Below, piece by piece: positions 54,093 through 64,000 of a DNA stretch of 64,000 nt. The DNA is from Plotosus lineatus. Taxonomy: Eukaryota > Chordata > Actinopteri > Siluriformes > Plotosidae. Positions within the stretch are counted from its first letter, which is position 1. Each line of letters begins with the position of its first letter. Made by a program: the position numbers and the translations under genes. Location: assembly GCA_024760905.1 (NCBI GenBank), contig CM045729.1:6063663-6127662 (forward strand). Reading direction: 5' to 3'. The notes below the pieces were generated by a model that was not told where the DNA came from, searched no databases, and was given only the letters and a program-made list of their open reading frames with translations.

Positions 54093-55370
54093 TGAACAAT
54101 CTAGTGTTTTTTTTTTAATCCAGCCTTATAAGTGAAATTGTGTGATGAATGAGTTGTACATTTAAGTTTTAAGCTTTTTTTATTTATCAATGTAACCATT
54201 TATCATATTGAAATTAACAATAATAATAATAATAATAGTATTTCAACCGACTTTATTTGCATACATACTAAAGACTTGTTTTTCTACTTAATTCATACAA
54301 CTTCTTTCATGTGTCCTCACATATTTCTACATACAGTACTCTGATTATTTACATGCATATCAATAATAATAATAAGAAGTTTATGCATATGTATTTATGT
54401 AAATGAGTCTGCGCTCAGTGGTATGGAGGGTGCTAATACTTTTATCTTCCCCTCAAACCCGTGGTCGTGCTGCTGTATCTCACCATGTGTGCACATATCC
54501 TCTGCAGTCTGAAAACAGATCTCCGGCTAAAACAAGGGACAAAATAAACAAAATGAATTATTCATAAATATAACAAAGTGACGTGGACCTTAAAGTTCAG
54601 CCACAGAAATTATAAAACTTTAACATTATCCACGTTAAAAACAAGATGATTTCACTGACACTGGATAATAAAATTAAAGTCAATAGTATATATAATAAAG
54701 CTAATAATGCAATAATATATTGTTATATATTAAAAATAAACAATTTAAGAAAGCATTATTTTATATTGGAAAAATACAGACAGCTCGTGAACTAGGACAA
54801 TGTCAGTCACTATGAGCAGGCTAAACACCCCTCTAACAAAGACTGGACATGAAAATAAAATCTTTAAAATTAAAAATAAGTCATTTTACCAAAGCGCGGG
54901 TTTGAAAGCTGCTAAAAACATCGTGGAAAACGATTAAAAACTCCTTATGTTTCTCTCTCTGAAGCAAGCAAGCAAGACTTGTATTCACGCCTCACAGCAA
55001 CAGGAAACCCTGAATAGGCACCCTACAGAGTGTGGGAAAACAATACAAATCTGTAAAGTGGACTATTTAGGGGGAAAGACAACGCGTTTGGGATTGAACC
55101 AAAAGCGAAAGGTCGTGAGACCATAGAAGAAGGACGCCCGTTGTACTACAGTGACATCGAGAGGCCAAACGGAATATTGTTCAGTTCATGACGTGCGAAT
55201 TTTTGTTTTTTTTAATAGTTTCTTTCTGAGTTTCTTTCTTTCGTATTCATACAAATTTCTTTGCAAGAAGTAATTAAAATCGAGTCCATAAGAGAAAAGC
55301 AAGCTTAAAATACAGAGTAAAATCACAAAAAAAAAAAAAAAAAAATTGGAGTCCTTAGATGAGAACAGAT
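54093..55370. other. Non-coding, nothing recognised
   Basis: AT-rich DNA with (ATA)n at about 54220-54238 and a poly-A at 55328-55346. No exon found. Confidence 0.4.
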
Positions 55371-55468
55371 ATTCGTGTCGTGTGGAGGCGAGTCCCCATC
55401 TCAGCGAACTATAGGTGAGGGCAAAGTCCACCCTGCTCACCAGACCATCGCAGGGCTGAAACCAGACA
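55371..55468 (-). mobile_element. Decayed SINE tail type II remnant
   Basis: The reverse complement 'ccctgcgatggtctggtgag' and 'ctgagatggggactcgcctc' matches the middle of tail II. Confidence 0.55.
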
Positions 55469-55805
55469 GACAAAAATAAAAAAATTTGCATTAGAAAACA
55501 AAATCGAGGAAATTTTTAAAGCAAGAAATTTAATCGAATAATCGATAAATTGCTACCCTTTGAAAAATAATTACTTTTTTTTTTAATCAAGTGGGTAAGA
55601 ATGAGACCAATGAGAATGGAATGAAAGATTTTAGATGTGTCTTTTTGTTGAAAGACAGGAAGAAAAGAAGTAGCGCAGATCGCAGCTTTATTGCTTTCCA
55701 ATCCCCCATCTACAGCACACCCTCCCCATCGTTCTTTGTCCAGTGTCTGTGTTCTGTTTCTCATCTCTACCTTTCCGTGTTATAGGCTTATAGACCAGAC
55801 CGAAG

Positions 55806-56046
55806 GGGTGGTGCTGGCCTGGTGGTATAGTGCTGGGTTACTGATCCGAAGGTCAGGGGGCAGGTAAAAGAACCATCGCTGACTTTTGTAAAGAGGAGCT
55901 GCATTGCCGTCAGAGTGTTTCTGCCCTGCGATGGCCTGGAAAGCTATCCAGGGTGTACTCTGCACTCTCCCTGAGTCGGCTGAGAAGGGTGCCAGCCTCA
56001 CAGTGACCCTAACTAGGATTAAGTGGTGTAGAAAATGAATGAATGA
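55806..56046 (+). mobile_element. SINE, tail type II, internally deleted
   Basis: Head 'gctggcctggtggtatagtg' and 'gatccgaaggtcaggggg' join directly to 'caggtaaaagaaccatcgct' (about 100 bp of body missing), then tail II to 'aaaatgaatgaatgaaag'. Confidence 0.82.
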
Positions 56047-56244
56047 AAGCCTAGGCTCAGATTTGTTGCTATTTTCCGTTTCACCATTGAAGTCGCTAAT
56101 GTTTTGCTGGTGCTATTTATTAAATCTGACAGTCCAGGACCCATCAGGACTCCCACCAACAGTCATCACATCACATTCACATCACATTCACAGTGTCTGC
56201 ACTGTCTTTCTGATATCAATATATACATGGATATCAACAAGGTC

Positions 56245-56580
56245 ATGGATACGAGTGGCTGAGATGAGCTTCTTACACAGGGTGACGGGGCTCTCCCTGA
56301 GAGAGTGAGAAGCTCAGACATCCGGGAGGAGCTTGGAGTCAAACCGCTGCTCCTCCGCACTGAGAGGAGCCAGTTGAGGTGGTTCAGGCGTCTGGTGAGA
56401 ACGCCATCGAACGCCTCCCTGGTGTGGTACTTGTGGCATGGTCAACCAGGAAGAGACCCCAGGGTCGACCTACAACATGCTGGAGGGATTATGTCGCTCG
56501 GCTGGTCTGGGGACAAATTGGACTCCCACCGGAAGAGCTGGAGGAAGTGAATGGGAAGAGGGCCGTCTGAACCTCATTGC
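56245..56580 (+). pseudogene. Unclassified LINE C-terminal fragment (relative of 33337)
   Basis: Encodes MSFLHRVTGLSLRERVRSSD, IREELGVKPLLLRTERSQLR, WFRRLVRTPS and, after a frame change, QPGRDPRVDLQHAGG and ELEEVNGKRAV. This is the typical distal coding end of a fish LINE family. It is followed by (AT)n. Confidence 0.68.
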
Positions 56581-56585
56581 CAAGG

Positions 56586-56662
<77 letters not shown>
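56586..56662. repeat. (AT)n(CA)n microsatellite
   Basis: About 32 AT units, then CA, between two LINE fragments. Confidence 0.95.
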
Positions 56663-59600
56663 ATGCAGCCATGAGGCGGGGGGGCACTAACCAGTGTCTC
56701 TCCCCCTTATGCCGGTCCCAAGCCCGGATAAATGCAGAGGGTTGCAACAGGAAGGGCATCCGGCGTAAAACTTTTGGCACATTAAAAATGCAAATTGTCA
56801 AAACAAAATTTATACCGAATCGGTCAAGGCCCGGGTTAACAACGACCGCCATCAGTGATGTCAACCAACAGGGTGCTGATGGAAATTGGACTACTGTTGG
56901 TCGAAGACGTCGAAGAAGGAGAGGCGGGAGGCGTGTCCGTAGGCAGAGAGAGAAGAGGAAATGCTTGAGCCTAGGACTGAGAGTAGGGACTTTGAATGTT
57001 GGAACTATGACAGGAAAAGGCAGAGAGCTGGCTGACATGATGCAGAGGAGGAAGGTGGACATACTGTGCGTTCAGGAGACCAGGTGGAAAGGTAGCAAGG
57101 CTAGAAGTTTAGGAGCAGGTTTAAGCTGTTTTATCACGGTGTGGATGGGAAGAGAAATGGAGTAGGAGTCATCTTGAAGGAGGAGTTTGTCAGGAATGTT
57201 CTAGAAGTGAAAAGAGTGTCAGACAGAGTGATGAGTCTCAGGTTAGAAATTGAAGGCGTGATGTTCAGTGTTGTTAGTGCTTATGCCCCACAGGCAGGAT
57301 GTGAGCGAGAAGAGAAGGAGAGATTCTGGAGTGAGTTAGATGAAGTGATGCAGAGTACCCCCAGAGGTGAAAGAGTGGTCATTGGGGCAGACTTCAATGG
57401 ACATGTTGGTGCAGGCAACAGAGGGGACGAGGAAGTGATGGGCAGGTTTGGTATCCAGGACAGGAACACAGAAGGACAGATGTTGATCGATTTTGCAAAA
57501 AGAATGGAAATGGCTGTGGTGAATACTTTCTTCAAGAAGAAACAGGAGCATAGGGTGACTTATGAAAGCGGAGGTAAGAGCACACAGGTAGACTACATCT
57601 TGTGTAGGCGATGTAATTTGAAGGAAGTCAGTGACTGCAAAGTAGTAGTGGGTGAGAGTGTTGCCAAACAGCATAGGATGGTGGTATGCAGGATGACGCT
57701 GATGGTGAGAAAGGTGAAAACGGCAAAGGCAGAGCAGAAGACAAAGTGGTGGAAGTTGAAAAAGGAAGAGTGTCGTGTTGTCTTCAAGGAGGAGTTGAAG
57801 CAGGCTTTGGGTAGTCAGGAAGTGCTTCCAGATGACTGGACAACCACAGCCAATGTGATCAAGGAGACCGGTAGGAGAGTACTTGGTGTGTCATCTGGAA
57901 GGAAAGTAGATAAGGAAACTTGGTGGTGGAATGAGGAAGTGCAGGAGTGTGTACAAAAGAAGAGGTTAGCTAAGAAGAAGTGGGACATTGAGAGGACCGA
58001 AGAGAGGAAACAGGAGTACAGGGAGACACAGCGTAAGGCTAAGGTAGCGGTGTCAAAGGCCAAACAGAGGGCGTATGATGACTTGTATGATAGGTTGGAC
58101 AGTAAGGAGGGAGAAAATTATTTATACAGGTTAGCACAGTAGAGAAATAGAGATGGGAAAGACGTGCAGCAAGTTCGAGTGATAAAGGACAGAGAGGGAA
58201 ATGTATTGACTGATGACAGAAGTGTGCTGGGAAGATGGAAAGATACTTTAAAGAGCTGATGAATGAGGAAAATGAGACAGAAAAAAGAGTAGAAGGGGTG
58301 ACCGTTGAGGGCCAGGAAGTAGCAAAGATTAGTAAGGGAGAAGTGAGGATGGCATTTAAGAGGATGAAGAGTGGAAAGGCAGTTGGCCCTGATGACATAC
58401 CGGTTGAGGTATGGAAGTGTCTAGGGGAGGTAGCAGTAGATTTTTTGACAAGAATATTCAACAAGGTCTTAGAAAGTGAGCAGATGCCGGAGGAATGGAG
58501 GAGAAGTGTGCTTGTTCCCATTTTTAAGAACAAGGGAGATGTACAGAGTTGTGGCAACTACAGAGGGATAAAGTTGATGAACCATACAATGAAGTTATGG
58601 GAAAGAATAGTGGAAGCTAGACTAAGGGCAGAGGTCAGCATTTGTGAACAACAGTTTGGTTTCATGCCAAGAAAGAGCACCACCGATGCAGTGTTTGCTA
58701 TGAGGATGTTAATGGAGAAGTACAGAGAAGGTCAGAAGGAGCTGCATTGTGCCTTTGTGGATCTGGAGAAAGCATATGACAGGGTGCCGAGAGAAGAACT
58801 GTGGTATTGTATGAGGAAGTCTGGAGTGGCAGAGAAGTATGTTAGAGTGGTGCAGGACATGTATGAGAGATGTAAGACAGTGGTGAGGTGTGCTGTCGGT
58901 GTGACAGGAGAGTTCAAGGTGGAGGTGGGACTGCATCAAGGGTCAGCTCTCAGCCCCTTCTTGTTTGCTATGGTGATGGACAGGCTGACATATGAGGTTA
59001 GACAAGAATCTCCATGGACTATGCAGATGACATTGTGATCTGTAGTGAGAGCAGAGAACAAGTGGAGGAAAATCTAGAGAGGTGAGGGTATGCCCTGGAA
59101 CGGAGGGGAATGAAGGTTAGTCTCAGTAAGACAGAATACATGTGTCTGAACGACACGGACCCAAGAGGTGAAGTTACAGGGGGCAGAGATGAAGAAGGTG
59201 GAGGATTTTAAGTACTTAGGCTCAACAATCCAGAGCAATGGAGAGTGTGGAAAAGAGGTGAAGAAGCGCATCCAGGCAGGTTGGAATGGATGGAGAAAAG
59301 TGTTCGGTGTGATGTGTGATAGGAGGGTATCGGCAAGAATGAAGGGAAAGGTATACAAGACGGTGTTGAGGCCAGCGATGTTGTATAGTTTAGAAACAGT
59401 GGCACTGGGGGAAAGACAGGAGTCAGAGTTGGAGGTAGCAGAGATGAATATGTTGAGGTTCTCTCTGGGAGTAACGAGGATGGATAGGATCAGAAATGAG
59501 TACATCAGAGGGACAGCACATGTAAGACGTTTTGGAGACAAAGTCAGAGAGGCTAGATTGAGATGGTTTGGACATGTACAGAGGAGGGATAGTGAGTATA

Positions 59601-59800
59601 TTGGCAGTAGGATGCTGAGGTTGGAACTACCAGGCAGAAGGCCTAGAGGAAAACCAAAGAGAAGATTTATGGATGTGGTGAAGGCGGACATGAAGGTCGT
59701 TGTAGTAAGAGTAGAAGATGCAGAGGACAGGGTGAGATGGAGGCAGATCACTTGCTGTGGCGACCCTTGAAGGGAACAGCCGAAAGAAAAAAAAAGAATA
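56663..59800 (+). mobile_element. RTE LINE copy C, near full length
   Basis: The most complete RTE copy: 5' non-coding region from 56663, coding from about 56866, 3' end 'cagatcacttgctgtggcga' and 'gaacagccgaaag' then A-rich. It serves as the reference for copies A, B and D. Confidence 0.93.
56866..59770 (+). pseudogene. RTE endonuclease/reverse transcriptase pseudogene (copy C)
   Basis: Order of domains: basic N-terminus (GRRRRRRRGGRRVRRQREKR), APE endonuclease (VGTLNVGTMTGKGREL, CVQETRWKG, VVSAYAPQAG, VIGADFNGHVGAGNRG, DYILCRRCN), linker (WWWNEEVQECVQKKRLAKKK), reverse transcriptase (KAVGPDDIPVEVWKCLGEVA, NYRGIKLMNHTMK, FVDLEKAYDRVPR, GLHQGSALSPFLF) and C-terminus (FKYLGSTIQSNGECGKEVKK, LRWFGHVQRRDSEYIGSRML). 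Lesions: a frameshift near 57125; TAG at 58140-58142; a two-base loss near 58242; and a short deletion near 59024 that removes the start of the FADD motif and shifts the frame. Confidence 0.92.
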
Positions 59801-59848
59801 CACACACAGAGACACGCACACACACAATCACACACGCATGCATGCACG

Positions 59849-59892
<44 letters not shown>

Positions 59893-59932
59893 AGCACACA
59901 CACACACACACACATAAGCACACACACACACA

Positions 59933-59980
<48 letters not shown>
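59801..59980. repeat. Complex (CA)n microsatellite
   Basis: About 180 bp of CA units with G and T interruptions between two LINEs. Confidence 0.95.
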
Positions 59981-59981
<1 letters not shown>

Positions 59982-60034
59982 AGATATTTGGGGCAGCCTT
60001 GTGTCCATGATTTTCTACCGGTGAAGGAAACTTG

Positions 60035-62042
60035 CATCCCCTGAGGAAACCGATGCAGAAGAAAGGAGGGGGCGTGGCGGTCTATGTGAATGAACGATGG
60101 TGCCACCCGGCAAACGTGCACGTGAAGGAGCAGCTGTGCACGCGGGACCTGGAGCTGCTCGCGGTAAGCGCACGGCCATATTATCTACCGAGGGAGTTTT
60201 CACACGTGATTGTGTTTTGCGTGTACATTCCGCCCTCGGCTGATGCGGCGGCCGCGTGTGAGCGTCTCCACAGCGCCGTTAATCAGACACAGACTCGTCA
60301 CCCCCGCGCCATGATTCTGATCAGTGGGGATTTTAACCACGCCCCTCTCTCCGCCTCTCTCCCGACGTTCACGCAATACGTGAAGTGCTCCACAAGAGAC
60401 AATAAAACACTGGACTGACTGTATGCAAATGTGAGGGACGCTTACAGCTCCTCCCCCCTCCCCCCACTGGGACGCTCAGACCACAACCTGGTCTACCTGC
60501 TCCCCCAATACACACCCAGGGTGCGAAAGGAACCTGCACAGAAGAGGTCTGTGAAAGTGTGGACCGAGGAGACCAACGAGAGGCTTAGGGACTGTTTCCA
60601 GACCACAGACTGGAGCATGCTCTGTAACTCCTTTGGTGATGACATCGACGGCCTCACACACTGCATCACCGACTACATGAACTTCTGCGTGGACAGCACT
60701 GTGCCAACACGGAGGGTACAGTGCTTCTCCAACAACCACCCATGGGTCACCCCTGAGCTTAAAGTCCTCCTGAACCAGAAAAAGAGGGCTTTCATCTCGA
60801 GGGACAGAGAGGAGCAGAAGAAGGTCCAGCGTGAGCTCCAGTGGAGGATCAGGAGGGCAAAGAAGGACTATGGGAAGAAGATGGAGGAGAAGCTGGCTCA
60901 GAACAACGTGCGGGACGTCTGGAGAGGACTAAAGACCATGTCTGGATTTGGGCAGAGTGTCAGAGGGACAGCTGATGGTGACCAGCGCTGGGCGGATGAA
61001 CTAAACTGTTACTTCAACAGGTTTGATTCTCCCCCCTCCCCCTCTGTACCCCTCCCGTTCCCTCCCCTCTTCACACGTCTCCAGACCAGCTGACACCTCC
61101 CCCCTCCCCAGGCCAACTTCACTTGACTGCTACAGCCCGACAGACACATCCCCCTCCCTCTGCAGCCCACCCCAGCCCCCCTATCCCTCACATCAGACCA
61201 GGTGAGGAGACAGCTGAGGCGACTAAATCAGAGGAAATCTGAAGGACCTGATGGCATCAGTCCCAGGCTGCTGAGGACCTGCGCAGACCAGCTCTGTGTA
61301 GTACTATGCTACCTGTACAACCTGAGCCTCAGCCTGGAGAAGGTTCCCGTCCTATGGAAGACCTCCTGTGTGGTTCCGGTTCCCAAAACAGCTCAAGCGA
61401 AGGAACCAGCCCACTACAGACCTGTCGCCCTGACCTCCCACCTCATTAAGACCATGGAAAGGCTCCTCCTTGAACACCTCCGCTCTATGGTGAGCCCCAC
61501 CCTAGACCCGCTGCAGTTTCCCTACAGGCCCAACATCGGAGTAGAAGACGCCGTCATCTACCTTCTGCAGCAGGCACTAACCCACCTGGAGATCGCCGGC
61601 AGCGCTGTGAGGGTCATGTTCTTTGACTTCTCCAGCGCCTTCAACACCATCCGGCCAGCGCGTCTGCGGGGGAAGCTGGAGGACGTGGGAGTGGACGGGC
61701 ATCTTGCTGCCTGGATTATTGACTACCTCACTAACCGTCCACAGTACGTGCGGCTGCGCGGCTGTAAGTCAAAGGTGGTAGTCTGCAGCACGGGGGCACC
61801 GCAGGGCACCGTCCTCTCACCCTTCCTTTTCAACATCTATACCTCGGACTTCATATATAACACAAACAGCTGCCACCTCCATAAATTCTCGGACGACTCC
61901 GCCATCGTGGGCCGTGTGTCAGAGGGGAACGAGCTGGAGCTGGAGTCGGTCATCGTTGACTTCGTGGACTGGTGTGAGAGCAACCACCTGTGCTTGAACA
62001 CTAGGAAGACGAAGTAGATGGTGGTCGACTTCAGGAGAAGCA

Positions 62043-62089
<47 letters not shown>

Positions 62090-62609
62090 ACTAGTGAACA
62101 TCCAGGGACAGGACATTGAGACAGTGGACAGTTTCAAGTACCTGGGTGTTCACCTTAACAATAAACTGGACTGGTCCCACAACACCAACGCCCTGTACAA
62201 GAAGGGCCAGAGTCGCCTCCACCTTCTGAGGAGACTCAGGTCCTTCGGCGTATGCAGACCTCTGCTCAGGACATTTTATGACTCTGTGGTAGCCTCTGCA
62301 ATCCTCTACGCTGCCATCTGCTGGGCCCCGGGCAGCACAGAGCGGGACAGGAAGAGACTGAACAAGCTGGTCAGGAGGGCCAGCTCTGTCCTCGGCTCCG
62401 TACTGGACTCTGTGGAGGAAGTGAGTGAGAGGAGGATGGTAGCAAAGCTCACATCCATCATGGTCAACAGCTCTCACCCACTGCACCAGACTATTGACAA
62501 GCTGAGTAGCTCCTTCAGTGGACGACTGAGACATCCTCAGTGCAGGAAGGAGCGCCACCGCAGGTCGTTCATTCCCACCGCTGTCAGACTGTACAACGCC
62601 ACTTTGTAA
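60035..62609 (+). pseudogene. Rex1/L2-like endonuclease/reverse transcriptase pseudogene
   Basis: Endonuclease part: KKGGGVAVYVNERWC, ISGDFNHAPL, TGA at 60416-60418, then LPPLGRSDHNLVYLLPQYTP. Linker: KVWTEETNERLRDCFQTTDW to RRAKKDYGKKMEEKL. After a frame change near 61090-61200 comes the reverse transcriptase: GPDGISPRLLRTCADQLC, HYRPVALTSHLIKTMERLLL, FDFSSAFNTI (motif A), GAPQGTVLSPFLFNIYTSDF (motif B), FSDDSAIVG (motif C, Ala to Ser). TAG at 62015-62017 and a (CA)n expansion at 62049-62088 interrupt it; the distal part reads FKYLGVHLNNKLDWSHNTNA to PTAVRLYNATL-stop. Confidence 0.9.
62047..62090. repeat. (CA)n microsatellite inside a LINE reading frame
   Basis: About 20 CA units at a 'cgtacacacac' site in the region between FRRS and NIQGQ of the LINE protein. 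Confidence 0.95.
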
Positions 62610-63225
62610 CTGTCTGTGAAAATACCGGTTATGTGCAATAAAAACCCCGTGCACTTTAATCAACCACATCTACCCCACTGACTGTCAACCATATCAACCA
62701 TATCAACCCATCTACTCTGCCCTCAGATACATATACACTTGAATATAGGCCAGTCTATAAAGTTGCTCCCTTCTTTTCTTTTATTGTTTATTAATTTATA
62801 CTATTTATGTATCTATTTATTTATTTACTTATATAATATATATGTATGTGTGTATGTATGTATATGTATCTATTTTTGCACCCCCTACTGATGGTACCTC
62901 AAGAGCCTGTAACAGTGAATTTCTCCATTGTGAGATTAATAAAGCTGTATCTTATCTTATCTTATCTTATCTTATCAATACGAACATGCGAATTCCACAC
63001 AGATACGCGCTCACTACTAAAGGGCCGCGAACCCACGACCTGGCCCTTTAGTACACCACCACTTTATTTGTTTGTTTATTGCTCATAATGGATGATATAT
63101 TTAGGAATTTCTCAATAAAAATAAAAGTAGCAGATAAATTTCAGCGCTCCGATTCGGATCACAATGAAAAACCTGTGTTCAGATGGAACAACAGCAATGT
63201 TGCCTGTCAACCACACACGCGTTCC

Positions 63226-63255
63226 GGTCCACCCGGAAGTGCGTGGCCTGAAAGC
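63226..63255 (+). promoter_or_regulatory. ETS-type site in CpG-rich putative promoter
   Basis: CCGGAAGT (63233-63240) lies 16 bases before the ATG at 63256. The flanking 63200-63440 stretch is CpG-rich in a CpG-poor region. No TATA box. Such ETS sites are common at CpG-island promoters close to transcription start. Confidence 0.4.
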
Positions 63256-63439
63256 AATGGCGGAACGCGGGGAGAGATCCGCTCGGTGCTGGTTTCACTG
63301 GGGTTCGGTTGGGCCGCTGTTGTGCGCGGCTCTCACGCTCACGCTCGGGTTCTGCGCTTCGGGATGTGAAAGCGACGCGTTTCGAGCCGGAATTTCCGGT
63401 TTACCGGCGGCCGCAGCAGCAGCGCGAGACGTGCGGTGG
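63256..63439 (+). CDS. Putative first coding exon of an unidentified protein with signal/TM segment
   Basis: ATG at 63256 in good context (GCAATGG). Reads MAERGERSARCWFHWGSVGP, then LLCAALTLTLGFCASGCESD, then an Ala-rich stretch (GLPAAAAAARDVRW). The middle is a hydrophobic segment like a signal peptide or signal anchor. A donor-like G|GTAAAA follows at 63440, leaving phase 1. The direction is opposite to hibch. In mammals a plus-strand neighbour (INPP1) follows HIBCH, but this peptide does not look like INPP1. I do not recognise it. An alternative is a non-coding CpG island with a chance frame. Confidence 0.4.
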
Positions 63440-63545
63440 GTAAAAATCACACAACACACGGACACGAGGAAAACGGGGACAGAGGATCCGGGCAGCCGAG
63501 CTTCACTTCCTCTGACAATTCACTGGGTGCACATTACTGAGAGAA

Positions 63546-64000
63546 ATCATTATTAATTATTCACATTTATTATTATTATTATTATTTATTATTATTAATG
63601 ATTCACATTATTATTATTAATATTATTATTATTATTATCATCATCATTATTTATCATTATTAATTATTCACATTTATTATTATCATCATTATTTATTATT
63701 ATTAATGATTCACATTATTATTATTAATATTATTATTATTATTATCATCATCATTATTTATCATTATTAATTATTCACATTTATTATTATCATCATTATT
63801 TATTATTATTAATGATTCACATTATTATTATTAATATTATTATTATTATCATCATCATTATTATTAATGATTCACATTATTATTATTAATATTATTATTA
63901 TTATCATCATTATTTATTATTATTAATTATTCACATTTATTCTTATGAATTATTCACATTTATCATTATCATCATTATTTATTATTATTAATGATTCACA
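63546..64000. repeat. (ATT)-rich minisatellite with 107-bp higher-order period
   Basis: 'aatgattcacattattatta' recurs with its G at 63600, 63707, 63814, 63869 and 63993: spacing 107, 107, 55 and 124. The units combine ATT, ATC and 'ttcac' blocks. The array is cut by the window edge. Confidence 0.92.

Larger units (their letters stand above)
59990..62972 (+). mobile_element. Rex1/L2-like (CR1-group) LINE, 5'-truncated, 3' end complete
   Basis: Starts within the endonuclease and ends with 'gagattaataaagctgtatc' and (TTATC)n. The same end, reversed, is at 7532. It is GC-richer than its surroundings, with many CpG, suggesting a fairly recent insertion. Naming between Rex1 and L2 is uncertain. 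Confidence 0.85.

Noticed and set aside
59748..60121. Cys/Val-rich and Thr/His-rich frames
   Set aside because: Translations of a (CA)n microsatellite.
63100..63300. hibch transit-peptide exon on the minus strand of the CpG-rich region
   Set aside because: The reverse complement has no ATG followed by a basic/hydrophobic leader with a donor in phase 0.

Overview
This window looks like vertebrate, almost certainly teleost fish, nuclear DNA. It has spliced coding exons with GT-AG borders and very long introns. It is packed with (CA)n and (AT)n microsatellites, RTE-type and Rex1/L2-type LINEs, tRNA-derived SINEs and small TA-duplicating inverted-repeat transposons of kinds common in fish. Bacterial features (operons, ribosome binding sites, CRISPR) are absent. 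The species cannot be fixed from the sequence.

Host genes: five coding exons on the minus strand (48729 down to 29020) encode the N-terminal half of 3-hydroxyisobutyryl-CoA hydrolase (hibch), a mitochondrial valine-breakdown enzyme of the crotonase fold. The first recognisable exon begins at 48729. The following exons are compact as far as 48096, then an intron of 18,997 bp precedes the exon at 29020-29098. The next exon is not in the window, so the following intron is at least 29 kb. The 5' transit-peptide exon was not recognised. At the right end a CpG-rich stretch with an ETS-type site and an ATG at 63256 looks like the first coding exon of an unidentified secreted or membrane protein on the plus strand.

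Mobile elements, left to right. A decayed hAT transposon (433-3198) has a perfect 8-bp target duplication. An RTE LINE (6530-11328) carries three later insertions, each with its own footprint: a Rex1/L2-like LINE end, a 995-bp TA-flanked element and a SINE. Purine-rich and degenerate tandem arrays lie at 12-15 kb. Several Tigger/pogo-like elements, some with transposase fragments, lie at 15-27 kb. Three Penelope-like fragments at 22.5-25.6 kb each contain a minus-strand motif that fits a hammerhead ribozyme. From 28 to 45 kb there are many SINEs and TA-flanked elements. From 49 to 59.8 kb there are two long RTE copies in opposite orientation, and from 59.99 to 62.97 kb a long Rex1/L2-like LINE. 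An (ATT)-rich minisatellite runs off the right edge.

How the parts relate: the RTE LINE is the likely partner of one SINE subfamily, whose 3' end matches it. The same tRNA-like SINE head is also joined to two other tails, so this genome seems to have swapped SINE tails between LINE partners. All LINE and transposase reading frames seen here are broken. The only apparently intact coding sequence is the hibch exons and the 63.3-kb exon.
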